DNA from: Geminicoccaceae bacterium
GTDB lineage: Bacteria; Pseudomonadota; Alphaproteobacteria; Geminicoccales; Geminicoccaceae
NCBI GenBank assembly: GCA_028285265.1
Contig: JANQPX010000020.1
Span: forward strand, 62,001 to 126,000
DNA: 64,000 nt
Direction: 5' to 3'
Part shown: piece after piece, positions 1 through 9,801 of the stretch
How positions within the stretch are numbered: the stretch's first letter is position 1
Layout: every line of letters begins with the position of its first letter
Notes under the pieces: model-generated
Seen by the model: only the letters and a program-made list of their open reading frames with translations
The model's database searches: none
What the model was told of the DNA's origin: nothing
Translations under genes and position numbers: made by a program

Positions 1-62
1 TCACCATCTGCGACTAACTCCAATCTAATTCACAAACATGTATAGGCCATCCACACAGCCCC

Positions 63-1877
63 ATGAGTGACGTATTCTTTCCTATTGTTGGCTGCGGTGG
101 TGCGCGTATTGCGACCGTTCGCTGCGATTGCCTGAACGCTAAAGACTATCCCGCCGGTCGAGCATTAGTCCTTGCGCGAGATGAGCAGGAGATTGAGCGC
201 ATCCTTGCTGACGCGCGATCCGGTGAACCAACGGGTGCCGAAATTGCGAGACCGATTTGGGTCCGTTTCATGCCACAGCAATTCACGGGAAAAAGCTATG
301 GCTTGGCCTTAGCGCTGGCAGACAAACGGGCACGCTACCGCTCCAAGTTTACAACCCCAAATGACCGCATCTTTGCAACAGGCCTGATCATTGAGGACGG
401 TTTTGGTCGCGTTGGCCAGGTTGAAGCCTTTGAAGAAAAACTGAAGGCAATCGTCGACGATGCCATGCCAGGCAACATTGTGATATTGCCGCAAGAGAAT
501 GTCGACGCCGCCTCCGTTCGAGAACAAGGGTTACTTGATCGGCTCATATCTCTAGGCGTCATCTGCCGCGTGATTGCAAGGCTGGATGAGCTTGCAGACC
601 TCTACGCTTCATTGGAAGAGTCATCACGGATTAATGCCCCTCCAGATGGCACAACGGACGAGAGGCAACCAGTCTTTTCGGCGGCCGGACCTGCCAGCTC
701 AAGGGGTGGTGTTGAAGAGCTTGCTCTTCAACCCGAAAGCAGGCGGGGCTCGGCGCTGAGCCCACGCGGGCTCGCGATGTCTTTTGTTGTCATGTTATTG
801 ACAGGATTGACCGCCTTCGCTGCAGGCAATTGGTTTGGTGGCGCCAGTCTTGTGACATCCTATGCAGGCGAGACCGCGTCTACAGAGCAGGGTGGTGGCG
901 AAAATCTTTTGCAAAATCCCTCCTTCGAGCAAGGAGAGGGACAACAACCGGTTGGCTGGATCACCTTCTCTCGCGGCAAGCATGACCACGCCGATTATGT
1001 CAGATCCGGTGGCATTGATGGCTCACTGGTGTTGGAACACCGAAGCGAGAAGGCTTTCTATGTCGACACCCACCAAGTGCTAAATGTGCCAAAGGGGTAC
1101 TATGCATTCTCTGCCTGGGTGAGTTCGGAGGGCGACCGGAAAGCCCATCGTATGCGAGCGAGGGGCGATGATGCTGTCGAGATCGACATTCCAATCACTG
1201 CGCCACATAGTTTTCAGGAACTGAGCATCCATTGCATCGAAGTGACCGAAGGACGCCTGGCCGTCGGATTCTACATGGATGCTTTCAAGACAAGCTCAGC
1301 TGCCTACGACAAGGTCGAAGTTGTCGAGAGTTCCAGGGCTGCCGATGGTAGCGATTGTGCTGAAGCTGGCTCCACCGGCGATATATCGATGAAGGTCTTT
1401 GATGGCGAGAATCTCGTGGAAAACCCGTCCTTCGAGCGAAGTCACGATCAGAATCCGATAGGTTGGGGCACATTCTCACGTGGCAAGTATGACCATGCCG
1501 ACAGCGTCCAGCCAGGTGGAATCGATGGATCCTTCGCGCTGGAGCATGGCGGTGACGAGGCCTTTTACGTCGACACCTATCAAGTCCTTTGGGTTCCGAA
1601 TGGCTATTATGCCATGTCAGCCTGGATCAACACCGATAGCGTCGACAAGGTCAATCGGATGTATGCGCGAGGCGACCACGTCATTGAGCTGGACATTCCC
1701 AAAACGGCAGCCGGTGGATACCAGCAGCTTCAAATCCACTGTATCAAGGCGAGCGAAAAGAAGGTCGTGGTAGGCTTCTACACCGACACGCATCAGGCCA
1801 GCGTGGTGTCCTACGATAATGTTCAGCTTGTCCAACATGATCAAACAGCAGATGGAACCCGCTGCGCCGAGAGCTAG
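63..1877 (+). CDS. Membrane-anchored Lon (S16)-like domain protein with two lectin-like repeats
   Basis: 604 residues. Residues ~65-180 can be laid over the proteolytic domain of Lon: GKSYG sits where Lon has GPSAG (catalytic Ser, here S78), then FATG for MTG, GRVGQVEAFEEKL for the GGLKEKL block (catalytic Lys, here K126), and IVILPQENV for VLIPxEN. No AAA+ module is present. One hydrophobic segment (~239-257) follows, then two homologous ~150-residue domains (~280-435 and ~449-602) that open with NPSFE and resemble galactose-binding/CBM jelly rolls. The expected topology is Lon-like part in the cytoplasm, lectin-like repeats in the periplasm. No strong Shine-Dalgarno precedes this ATG, so the start is moderately certain. 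It converges on the ABC operon. The Lon relation is my own by-eye alignment; the substrate is unknown, and the domain could be an inactive S16 fold. Confidence 0.7.
   Translation: MSDVFFPIVGCGGARIATVRCDCLNAKDYPAGRALVLARDEQEIERILADARSGEPTGAEIARPIWVRFMPQQFTGKSYGLALALADKRARYRSKFTTPNDRIFATGLIIEDGFGRVGQVEAFEEKLKAIVDDAMPGNIVILPQENVDAASVREQGLLDRLISLGVICRVIARLDELADLYASLEESSRINAPPDGTTDERQPVFSAAGPASSRGGVEELALQPESRRGSALSPRGLAMSFVVMLLTGLTAFAAGNWFGGASLVTSYAGETASTEQGGGENLLQNPSFEQGEGQQPVGWITFSRGKHDHADYVRSGGIDGSLVLEHRSEKAFYVDTHQVLNVPKGYYAFSAWVSSEGDRKAHRMRARGDDAVEIDIPITAPHSFQELSIHCIEVTEGRLAVGFYMDAFKTSSAAYDKVEVVESSRAADGSDCAEAGSTGDISMKVFDGENLVENPSFERSHDQNPIGWGTFSRGKYDHADSVQPGGIDGSFALEHGGDEAFYVDTYQVLWVPNGYYAMSAWINTDSVDKVNRMYARGDHVIELDIPKTAAGGYQQLQIHCIKASEKKVVVGFYTDTHQASVVSYDNVQLVQHDQTADGTRCAES
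903..1868 (+). repeat. Internal duplication of a ~150-residue lectin-like domain
   Basis: The two halves of the C-terminal region share NLxxNPSFE, GWxTFSRGK, HAD, GGIDGS, AFYVDTxQVL, VPxGYYAxSAW and the IHCI block in the same order. This is a tandem duplication within the gene. The DNA copies have diverged, so the duplication is not recent. Confidence 0.85.
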
Positions 1878-1922
1878 CTAACCCGTCTTGGATCAATGGC
1901 TCTTTTCTTCGTGGCAAATCGA

Positions 1923-2744
1923 TCAAGACTCTCGGCGCAAATGTCTTGTGAGGCGTGCTTCCAAAAGATCCCAGCATCGTCGCAACACCTCGACGATCGC
2001 GAGATAGAGAAGGGCCGCCCAAATATAGACTTGAAAGTCGAAGGATCGTGAGAAAGCAAGCCGGGTTTCGCCCATCAGATCGAACACCGTGATGACGCTG
2101 GCGATCGCCGATCCTTTGAGCATCAGGATGATTTCATTACCGAGCGGGCGAAGCGCAATGATAGCTGCCTGCGGAAAAATGACCTTATAGAACATCACCG
2201 CATCGGAGATGCCTAACGCCCACGCTCCTTCACGCTGCCCTCGGGGGATGGATTGAATCGCGCCCCTGTAAATCTCGGCCTGATAGGCTGCAGTGTTGAG
2301 TGTGAACGCGAAGATTGCGCAGTAAATCGCTTCTCGGAAGAACCACCACAAGCCAAGATCTTCAAGCACTGGCCGGAATTGACCTGCGCCGTAGTAGAGG
2401 AGAAAGACTTGTGCAAGCAGCGGTGTGCCGCGAAAGAAATATACATAAGCATAGGCGAGCGCGCCAATCATTGCGTTCTCGCTCATACGTGCGGCTGCGA
2501 TCGGAATCGACAGTATTGCGCCTAGCAGAATCGACGTGCCGACGATGATCAACGTCGTACCAAGACCACCCAGCATTCTCGGGCCATAACGGCCGATGAA
2601 CTCCGGATCGTAGCTCGAAATGAAATTCCAAATGATCGCAAGCGCAATCCCGATCCAGATGCCAGTTAAGAGATAGCCGACAATCCGGAGCCTGGTCCAA
2701 CGCATCGTTTGGGGCGGCGGTGCTTCGTCGTCGATGGCTGCCAT
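1923..2744 (-). CDS. Polar amino-acid ABC transporter permease (HisM/ArtM type)
   Basis: 273-residue inner-membrane permease with about five membrane spans and a typical cytoplasmic coupling region (GAWALGISDAVMFYKVIFPQA). It is the second permease of a HAAT/PAAT importer for basic or other polar amino acids. Its ATG overlaps the TGA of the preceding permease (TGATG), so the two are translationally coupled and likely form a heterodimer. No ATPase gene follows; the next gene downstream is convergent. Family is clear; the substrate is inferred only from the binding protein. Confidence 0.9.
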   Translation of the reverse strand: MAAIDDEAPPPQTMRWTRLRIVGYLLTGIWIGIALAIIWNFISSYDPEFIGRYGPRMLGGLGTTLIIVGTSILLGAILSIPIAAARMSENAMIGALAYAYVYFFRGTPLLAQVFLLYYGAGQFRPVLEDLGLWWFFREAIYCAIFAFTLNTAAYQAEIYRGAIQSIPRGQREGAWALGISDAVMFYKVIFPQAAIIALRPLGNEIILMLKGSAIASVITVFDLMGETRLAFSRSFDFQVYIWAALLYLAIVEVLRRCWDLLEARLTRHLRRES

Positions 2745-3463
2745 CAGCGAATCTCACCACGTCGTGTCCAACGATCGACGCCGCCAAGTCCAACCGAGGA
2801 TATCATCGAAAGCACTAGATAGATCATGCAGGCGACGAAATAGAAGAAGAACGGCTCCTTTGTGCTGCCAACAGCGATGTTTGTCTTTCTCAAGAGATCA
2901 TCGAGCGCAATGACAGAGACGAGGGCGGTTTCCTTCAAAAGGATCAGCCAGAGGTTCGAAAGTCCGGGCAGAGCTAGGCGGATGAGTTGCGGCAGGATGA
3001 CTAAACGCATGGTCTGAAAGCGGCTCAAGCCAAGGGCGTGTCCAGCCTCATATTGTCCCGCCGGAATACCACGAAATGCGGATAAGAAGACTTCGCTAGA
3101 AAATGCCGAGAAGACGAGGCCAAGTGCGATGACGCCGGCAACGAAGCCCGAAACTTCGACGTAGACGTCGGTAAAGAGCCCTACGATCTGCTGAAGCAGG
3201 ATCTGACCGCCATAATATACAATGAAGAGCGTGAGGAGCTCAGGCACCCCGCGAAAGACCGTCGTATAGACGTTAGCGGCGAATTCGAGACTACGCTCGC
3301 CCGAGTTCTTGGCAAGTGCAATCAAGAACCCAAAGGCCAAGCCAACGGGTAAAGTTGTCAAGGCAAGCTTGATCGTGAGCCAGGTTCCAGTGGCGAGCTC
3401 GTCACCCCAACCTTCAGGGCCAAAAGCGAGAAGCTCAAAGAGTTCACCCATGAACAGTTCCAT
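2744..3463 (-). CDS. Polar amino-acid ABC transporter permease (HisQ/ArtQ type)
   Basis: 239-residue permease with the FRGVPELL motif typical of HisQ-family proteins and the coupling-loop sequence EAGHALGLSRFQTM. It lies 56 bases after the binding-protein gene and overlaps the second permease by one base. An alternative start at the fifth codon (MGELFELL) is equally possible. It forms the membrane channel with the neighbouring permease. Confidence 0.9.
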   Translation of the reverse strand: MELFMGELFELLAFGPEGWGDELATGTWLTIKLALTTLPVGLAFGFLIALAKNSGERSLEFAANVYTTVFRGVPELLTLFIVYYGGQILLQQIVGLFTDVYVEVSGFVAGVIALGLVFSAFSSEVFLSAFRGIPAGQYEAGHALGLSRFQTMRLVILPQLIRLALPGLSNLWLILLKETALVSVIALDDLLRKTNIAVGSTKEPFFFYFVACMIYLVLSMISSVGLGGVDRWTRRGEIR

Positions 3464-3519
3464 CTCTCAGAGATGTCGTGAAAGGGCCGGCGAGAGGCAC
3501 CGACCCTTCCCGCGAACCG

Positions 3520-4287
3520 CTAATAGGCTGAGAAGTCGAAATACTTGTCGTTGATCTCCTTATAGGTACCGTTGGCGAGGATGGCCTCAATTGCAGCATT
3601 GAACTTCTCGCGAAGCTCGTCTTCTCCCTTACGGATTGCAATGCCTGCTCCTTCGCCGAAGTAAGCGGGGTCATTGGGGAGAGCGGCCAGGACTTTGCAG
3701 CAGGCACCATCATCGGTCTCGAGCCATTCACTGAGAACGACAGCGTCGGCAACAACAGCATCGAGACGGCCCGAGACCAAATCAAGATTGGCCTCGTCTT
3801 GTGTCCCGTAGAGCTTAATGGAGGAATCACCATATTCACCTTCAAGAAAGGTGGCATGGGTCGTCGAGGACTGGGCACCAACCGTCTTGCCGGCCAGTGT
3901 CGTGGGATCAGCGGCAGACAGATCAGAATCCTTTGGCACGATCATCGCAGGCGGGGTCGAATAGTACTTGTTCGTGAAGTCGACTACCTCTTTCCTCTCT
4001 TCTGTGATCGACATGGAAGCGATGATGGCATCGTATTTATTGGCGATTAGAGCGGGAATGATGCCATCCCAATCCTGAGCGACGAATTCGCACTCAACCG
4101 CCATTTCTGCACAAAGTGCTTTGGCGATGTCGACGTCGAAGCCTTGAAGCTCGCCATTTGAATCGAAAAAATTGAAGGGTGGATAAGCGCCTTCTGTGCC
4201 AATGCGAACTTTGTCTTGACCGATGACCGGGCTCGACATCGCGGCTAGAGCTAGCACACCTGTGGCGACTTTGACGACGAAACGCAT
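3520..4287 (-). CDS. Periplasmic polar amino-acid-binding protein (ArgT/HisJ-like)
   Basis: 255 residues from the chosen ATG, which follows a good GGGAGGT ribosome site; the longer ORF-track start has none. An N-terminal signal peptide ends near AMSSPVIGQ. The mature part has the family pattern GTEGAYPPFNFFD, LQGFDVDIAKALC, DWDGIIPALIANKYDAI and SITEERKEVVDF seen in lysine/arginine/ornithine/histidine-binding proteins. First gene of the operon with the two permeases. Specificity for basic amino acids is inferred from similarity to ArgT/HisJ. Confidence 0.9.
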   Translation of the reverse strand: MRFVVKVATGVLALAAMSSPVIGQDKVRIGTEGAYPPFNFFDSNGELQGFDVDIAKALCAEMAVECEFVAQDWDGIIPALIANKYDAIIASMSITEERKEVVDFTNKYYSTPPAMIVPKDSDLSAADPTTLAGKTVGAQSSTTHATFLEGEYGDSSIKLYGTQDEANLDLVSGRLDAVVADAVVLSEWLETDDGACCKVLAALPNDPAYFGEGAGIAIRKGEDELREKFNAAIEAILANGTYKEINDKYFDFSAY

Positions 4288-4643
4288 GTTGACCTCCCAT
4301 TGGTCGTTGGCTCTGTTCGATTTGTCGGATGTTCTGACCATGGCTGCTTACCCTGCCATCGTCGAACAACTTAGTTCATGTCTCCGCAATTCGGTCGGGA
4401 ATGCAATACCGAAATTGAGAATTTCCCGATGGTGCTTCCCAAATGCTGAAGTTGCCGAGGAAAGACAGTTTGTGTCGGGCGTTGTCAGCTCGGTTATCCC
4501 ACATGACCAGCTACGTCTAGCTACATCCCTATAGTGAAACTCTCTTTTTAATCTCGCGTTTTCGACGGCTTGTCACTTTGTTTGCTCTTATGGGAAAGTG
4601 AGTGACGACTTTAATAGTTGTAAATTTGATTGGAGATCATTTG
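4288..4643. other. Divergent intergenic region
   Basis: About 356 bases between the divergently transcribed amino-acid-binding protein gene and the small lipoprotein gene. The right half is A+T-rich and should hold both promoters. I see no convincing operator, RNA gene or ORF. Confidence 0.4.
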
Positions 4644-5027
4644 ATGTATCGAGTTTCTCTTGCTGCTACCATGGCCATTGTCTTGACTGCTTGTGCAACG
4701 CCGCTTGAGCAGGCGATGCAAGATGGGTGGCGACAACTTAGCGGTGCGGAAGCCATTGACCTGCATGCACAGGGGTTGGTTGTCGAAGGGCCAACCTGGA
4801 CCGCCACCTGGACGACAGACGGCAAAAAGCATGTGAATTCGACACAAGGTGTCCGGGAACTTCGATGGGAAGCGCGGGATGGTCAATTCTGCCAGGAGCT
4901 TTATCGCAGTGATCAATGGGACTGCGGCGATCTCTCGATCATCGCCATTAAGGGTGATCTTTACCGGTCTTTCAATGCAAGTGGCTCGCTCAGAGACGAA
5001 GGTAAGATCGTGAAGAAAGGCCCCTAG
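4644..5027 (+). CDS. Small putative outer-membrane lipoprotein
   Basis: 127 residues from the ATG preceded by GGAGAT; the upstream start in the ORF track lacks a ribosome site and would bury the signal peptide. The signal MYRVSLAATMAIVLTAC ends in a lipobox (LTAC). The mature domain (WRQLSGAEAI, then a G-W-T beta pattern and two Cys in QFCQELYRSDQWDCG) resembles DUF995-type small beta proteins, but only weakly. It ends 9 bases before the convergent RND pump gene. Function unknown. Confidence 0.7.
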   Translation: MYRVSLAATMAIVLTACATPLEQAMQDGWRQLSGAEAIDLHAQGLVVEGPTWTATWTTDGKKHVNSTQGVRELRWEARDGQFCQELYRSDQWDCGDLSIIAIKGDLYRSFNASGSLRDEGKIVKKGP

Positions 5028-5036
5028 GTCTCTCAC

Positions 5037-8000
5037 TTAATTTGCCGGTCGTTGAGGAGCTGTCCTTCGAAACAAAGATCGAGACCACTCACGGATGCTC
5101 TGGAAGACCACATAGAGCACTGGAATGAAGAAGATCCCAACAAAGGTGGCGAATAGCATTCCTGCAACCACGACAAAGCCCACGGAGACCCGGCTCGCAG
5201 CCCCAGCACCGGTGGCAAACACCAATGGCATTACGCCGAGAATGAAAGAGAGTGCTGTCATCATGACGGCACGAAAACGGAGCCTCGCGGCCATCAACGC
5301 GGCGTCGGTGATTCCCGCCCCTTCGTCGCGTCTTGCCTTGGCAAACTCGACAATGAGGATTGCATTTTTGCTGGCAAGACCGATCAGCATGACGATGCCG
5401 ATCTGTGCGTAGAGATTGTTGTCGAGGAAAGGTAGCAGAGCGAGTGGCACGAGGGCGCCGAAGATGGCGATGACCACCGAACTCACAACAGAGAACGGTA
5501 GCATCCAACTCTCATATTGAGCGACCAAGAAAAGATAGGCGAAAATCAGGGCAAGGGCAAAAATGATCGCTACGAGACCAGCTGCTTCCAACTCTTGCGA
5601 TGACGTCCCTGTCCACTCGATACCAAACCCATCGGGGAGTGCCTCGGCAGCGACACTCTCGAGTGCGGCAATAGCCTCGCCGGTGCTTCGGCCATCCGCT
5701 GCAGATCCATTGATCCCGGCTGACTTGAGCTGATTATAGCGTGTGATCGACTGCGGCCCAAGAATTGGCTCGACGTCGATCAGGGTGCTCAGCGGTACCA
5801 TGTCGCCAGTGGCATTTCTCACGTGGATCCGGTCGATATCATCAATCGAGTTTCGCTGGTCAGCCTCGGCCTGAATGACGACGCGGTACACTTTGCCGAA
5901 GAGATTGAAGTCGTTGATGTAGAGTGAGCCGAGATTGGCCTGGAGAGTTCTAAAGATCTCAGAGATCTCCACGCCAAGCGTCTCCGCCTTGTCCCGATCC
6001 ACCTGTAGAAAAAGCTGCGGCACATTGGCTGAGTAGGTGCTGAAGATGTCCTTCAATGAGTCACTCTGATTTGCCGCAAAAATAAGACTTCGAACAGCTG
6101 CCGCTAATTCTTGGGGACTCTTGCTTTCGTAGTCTTGAAGTTGGGCCTCAATCCCACCGCCCGTTCCTAGTCCCATGATCGGGGGTAGGGGAAAACCAAA
6201 TGCGGTTGCTTCGGGAATCGCAGCAAGTTTTTGATTCACTTCCCCGAGAATCATGAACCATTGAAGCTCGAATGCTGTCCGTTCATCCCAAGGTGCTAGA
6301 ATGGGAATTATAAGCGCACTATTCGAAGCGGCTCCTGCGAGAATACTAAAGCCAGCAACTGAGATCACATCGGTAACGCCGTCGGTATCCAGCAGCATCT
6401 CGGTCACCTGATCAGCGACTTCCTCTGTTCGGCCAAGCGATGCGCCATCCGGCAGTTGAACATTAACGAAAAAGACCCCCTTATCCTCGAAAGGGATGAA
6501 ACCTGTCGGCGTCTTTTGAAATAGGTAGTAGGTGCCACCGGCGAAGGCGACAAGGATCAAAAGTGCCAATGGCATCAAACGGATGAGCTTTCCGACAACC
6601 CAGACATAGCCATCTCTGCAACGGTCGACCAACCAGGCAAACGCCCTAAGGGGGCCCCTTGGTTGGCCACTCTCTGGCTTCAACAAAATCGAGCAGAGGG
6701 CAGGAGCAAGGGTCAACGCATTGATTGAAGAGATGACAACAGCGACGCAAATCGTCAGAGCAAACTGCTTGTAGAGTTCGCCGGTAATACCAGGCATGAA
6801 CGTGACTGGTACGAAGACTGCGAGCAAAACCAACGTTGTCGCGATGACGGGCCCTGTCACTTCCCCCATTGCTTGACGCGTTGCATCGCGCGCACTCGCT
6901 CCAGTCTCAGACATGACCCGTTGCACGTTCTCGACCACAACGATTGAATCGTCGACCACAATCCCAATTGCAAGAATGACCGCGAAGAGGGTGATCATGT
7001 TGGCCGAGAAGCCGATGGCATAAAGTACGGCGAATGCACCAACCAACGAGACCGGAATCGCAATCGTGGGAATCAAGGTCGACCGCCAATCCGCGAGAAA
7101 CAGAAACGTCACGAGCACCACCAGGACAAAAGTGATGAAGAGCGTCTCGATCACTTCTTGTACGGAAGCGCGCACCGCACGGGTGGTATCGTAGAGAATC
7201 CCAAAGGTTACATCCGGCGGAAAACTCTTTGCCATCTCCTCCAATTCGGCATAAATCTGATCCGCGACGGCAAGAGCGTTTGCGCCGGGTGATTGATAAA
7301 TCGCGATCGAAGCGCCCGGGTTGTTGTTCAGTTTGGAAATCGCGCTGTAAGTCTGCGATCCCAATTCGATGCGGGCTATATCGCGAAGGCGAACAAAGGA
7401 GCCATCTGCCTCGGCGCGGATAACAATGTTCTCGAACTCGTCAACCGTGACCAGTCGCCCCTTGGCTTGTAGGGTATATTGGAATGTAGGTGTGTCCTCG
7501 AAAGGTGGCGCACCGAGCTGTCCGGCCGAAGCCTGAATGTTCTGGCTTTCGATCGCATTCGCCACATCGGACGTGGTAAGGCCGAGCGATGTCAGCCGCT
7601 CTGGGTCCATCCAAATACGCATGCCGTAGTCAAGCGCCCCGAATTGCGAGACGCTGCCAACCCCGTTGATACGAGACAGGCGATCTTGCATATAGATCGA
7701 GGCGTAGTTGCTTAAGAACAGTGCGTCTCGTGACCCTTCAGGTGAGCTCAAATTGATCACCAGCAACATGTTGGCCGACTGCTTTTGCGTCGTGATTCCC
7801 TGGTCGCGCACTTCCTGCGGCAGCTGCGCCGTGGCGATCGAGACGCGATTTTGCACGTTAACCGCCGCGATATCCGGGTCCGTCCCCACCTCAAAGGTTA
7901 CGGTGAGTTCGTAGCTGCCGCTGTTAGAACTGGTGGAGGACATATACAACATGCCATCGACACCGTTCACCTGCGCCTCAATCGGTGCAGCAACCGACTG

Positions 8001-8177
8001 TTCGACCACATTAGCGTTTGCGCCGGGATAACTTGTCGTCACTTGCACTTGCGGCGGCGTAATGTCGGGGAATTCGGCGACTGGAATCAGATTGATCGAA
8101 ATACCGCCAGCAAGCAGAAAGACGATCGATATCACCAGCGCAAATTTTGGCCTGTCGATGAAGAAACCAGAGAGCAT
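5037..8177 (-). CDS. RND efflux pump inner-membrane transporter (AcrB/HAE1 family)
   Basis: 1046 residues, the usual length for a proton-driven hydrophobe/amphiphile RND pump. Visible are the N-terminal [13 protein letters not shown] helix, the [17 protein letters not shown] porter region, the TM4 [13 protein letters not shown] motif with the paired Asp of the proton relay, and the second-half [15 protein letters not shown] motif. The start has a GGGAG site that overlaps the stop of the adaptor gene, 3 bases away. It works with the adaptor and an outer-membrane channel that is not encoded here. Substrate range cannot be read from sequence. Confidence 0.95.
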   Translation of the reverse strand: MLSGFFIDRPKFALVISIVFLLAGGISINLIPVAEFPDITPPQVQVTTSYPGANANVVEQSVAAPIEAQVNGVDGMLYMSSTSSNSGSYELTVTFEVGTDPDIAAVNVQNRVSIATAQLPQEVRDQGITTQKQSANMLLVINLSSPEGSRDALFLSNYASIYMQDRLSRINGVGSVSQFGALDYGMRIWMDPERLTSLGLTTSDVANAIESQNIQASAGQLGAPPFEDTPTFQYTLQAKGRLVTVDEFENIVIRAEADGSFVRLRDIARIELGSQTYSAISKLNNNPGASIAIYQSPGANALAVADQIYAELEEMAKSFPPDVTFGILYDTTRAVRASVQEVIETLFITFVLVVLVTFLFLADWRSTLIPTIAIPVSLVGAFAVLYAIGFSANMITLFAVILAIGIVVDDSIVVVENVQRVMSETGASARDATRQAMGEVTGPVIATTLVLLAVFVPVTFMPGITGELYKQFALTICVAVVISSINALTLAPALCSILLKPESGQPRGPLRAFAWLVDRCRDGYVWVVGKLIRLMPLALLILVAFAGGTYYLFQKTPTGFIPFEDKGVFFVNVQLPDGASLGRTEEVADQVTEMLLDTDGVTDVISVAGFSILAGAASNSALIIPILAPWDERTAFELQWFMILGEVNQKLAAIPEATAFGFPLPPIMGLGTGGGIEAQLQDYESKSPQELAAAVRSLIFAANQSDSLKDIFSTYSANVPQLFLQVDRDKAETLGVEISEIFRTLQANLGSLYINDFNLFGKVYRVVIQAEADQRNSIDDIDRIHVRNATGDMVPLSTLIDVEPILGPQSITRYNQLKSAGINGSAADGRSTGEAIAALESVAAEALPDGFGIEWTGTSSQELEAAGLVAIIFALALIFAYLFLVAQYESWMLPFSVVSSVVIAIFGALVPLALLPFLDNNLYAQIGIVMLIGLASKNAILIVEFAKARRDEGAGITDAALMAARLRFRAVMMTALSFILGVMPLVFATGAGAASRVSVGFVVVAGMLFATFVGIFFIPVLYVVFQSIREWSRSLFRRTAPQRPAN

Positions 8178-8180
8178 CGC

Positions 8181-9284
8181 CTAACTCCCTTCGACGACGG
8201 GGTTGACCGCCATCGCCGGACGCACTTTCTGCAGCCCCTGAACAATCACGCGCTCGCCTTCGGCTAGCCCGTTCTCGACAATCCAAACATTGTCGACCTG
8301 ATTCCCGACGCTGATTCGCTTGACTTCCACTTCATCGGCCTGGTTCACGACGAGAGCGAAATACCCTTGCTGGTCCTCTTGAACCGCGATTTGCGGAACA
8401 ACCAAGGCGGTTTCTACGGCTTTTTGCCTGACCACCACACTGACGAACTGACCAGGTAACAAGATCTGATCTGGATTGGGGAATACGGCACGCGCCTGAA
8501 CTGTATCGGTGCTTTGATTGACCTCCGTGCCAAGAAAGTCGAAAAAGCCGTCATGCTCGTAGCGGCTGTCGTCCGAGAGGGTTAGGTGGGGGGCCACTGG
8601 CGGGTTCTCGAGGTCAATGCCCTGGCGCCTGGCGTCTATCAGGCGCTTCTCACTGATCGCAATGGTCACATGGATAGGATCTATGCTGGTGACGGTGGCC
8701 AGAGGATCGCTCGTATCACTAACGAGACTCCCAACGCTATAGCCGGCTTCACCGATCCGTCCTGCAAGCGGGCTATAGATTTCGGTGTAACTGAGATCCA
8801 ACTCAGCCTCATCGAGCGCTGCTTTCGCCTTTAAGACGTTGGCATTGGCAGTTGCTTCCGCCGCCGACGCTGTGTCCAACTCTGCAGCGGACAATACGCC
8901 TCGGCCGACCAAGTCTTCCTTTCGCTTCAGTTCAGCCGCCGCTTCCTTAAGGGTCGCCTCCGCTCCCGCTACATCTGCTTTTCGCTGATCGACGATGACC
9001 TGATACGGCGCCTTTTCGAGGGTGAAAAGCAGATCACCTTTGTCGACTTCGCCTCCTTCCCGGAAATGTCGATCCTCGATGTAGCCACGAACTCTGGCCC
9101 GGAGGTCGACGCGATCAACGGCCTCTACACGGCCAACAAAGCTGAAGCTTGGCGTGACGTCTCGCGTTTCGATCGGCGCGACGATGACGCTGGGCTTAGC
9201 GGTCTGATCCTGGGCAAGACTTACCGACTGGCCCTGAAGCCAGATCAATGAAGAAAGACCGACAACCAAAAGGGCTCGGAGCAT
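8181..9284 (-). CDS. RND efflux periplasmic adaptor (AcrA-like membrane fusion protein)
   Basis: 367 residues with a signal peptide (cleavage near SLAQDQ), paired lipoyl half-motifs (VDLRARVRGYIEDRHFREGGEVDKGD and SPLAGRIGEAGYSVGSLV), a helical hairpin between them and a beta-barrel domain (LPGQFVSVVV). First gene of the two-gene operon; it bridges the RND pump to an outer-membrane channel. There is no lipobox, so the signal is probably of the Sec type. A large palindrome lies 50-76 bases upstream. Confidence 0.93.
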   Translation of the reverse strand: MLRALLVVGLSSLIWLQGQSVSLAQDQTAKPSVIVAPIETRDVTPSFSFVGRVEAVDRVDLRARVRGYIEDRHFREGGEVDKGDLLFTLEKAPYQVIVDQRKADVAGAEATLKEAAAELKRKEDLVGRGVLSAAELDTASAAEATANANVLKAKAALDEAELDLSYTEIYSPLAGRIGEAGYSVGSLVSDTSDPLATVTSIDPIHVTIAISEKRLIDARRQGIDLENPPVAPHLTLSDDSRYEHDGFFDFLGTEVNQSTDTVQARAVFPNPDQILLPGQFVSVVVRQKAVETALVVPQIAVQEDQQGYFALVVNQADEVEVKRISVGNQVDNVWIVENGLAEGERVIVQGLQKVRPAMAVNPVVEGS

Positions 9285-9801
9285 AGGAGAAGGCCTTTGA
9301 CTTGAGGGCAGACAACAGACGCCATCTTATCGTTTAATCTGGATGAATCGTCCAGGTTAATTAGCCATCTGAATGGGTTGCATTTCTGACGAGATCTCGA
9401 GGCCGCACGGAGGCACGCCAATTCATCGCCTCGGCAAAAATCGACTGCGTGAAGCAGGTCTGATTTCCGACATGTAGAGCGTGAGCTTTCCTCGGTCGAT
9501 CACTCGCACGTCGTGTCCCGATTGCAGCCCGGTGACCGAGACCGAGGGGGGGAGCCCATCCCCATTGCTGGCGTGTTGATCGACGGCTTCGCCTCCGGCC
9601 GTCGCGCTACCAATCTCTCATGACGTGTTACGACTTCGCCCATGGCATACGACAACGCCCCCAATCAAGACTTGCCATTTGCAACCGTTGCGCATCACCT
9701 TTGAGGTAACCAACGGTCTGACCGACGGTGGACTGATCAAGCAGCTGCGTTTCAGGGATCAGCGGGAGCGTCGTCGCCGCGGCAGGCAAAAGGAGATGGC
9801 T
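9285..9801. other. Divergent intergenic region, no supported gene
   Basis: About 517 bases between the RND operon and the hydratase-like gene. Apart from the palindrome at its left side I see no RNA gene or repeat. A stop-bounded minus-strand reading frame of about 65 codons (around 9430-9620) looks protein-like in composition but has no plausible start and no recognised domain. Confidence 0.4.
9334..9360. promoter_or_regulatory. Imperfect palindrome upstream of the RND operon, putative operator
   Basis: Arms TTAATCTGGA and TCCAGGTTAA are complementary at nine of ten positions and separated by 7 bases. The site lies 50-76 bases upstream of the adaptor ATG, where a TetR-type efflux repressor would bind. 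No regulator gene is adjacent, so the binding protein is unknown. Confidence 0.45.

Noticed and set aside
7785-8267. 160-aa plus-strand ORF spanning the RND pump/adaptor junction
   Set aside because: Antisense shadow of two well-supported genes.
9430-9620. Minus-strand reading frame of about 65 codons with protein-like composition
   Set aside because: No start codon near its beginning, no ribosome site and no recognised domain; likely chance in G+C-rich DNA.
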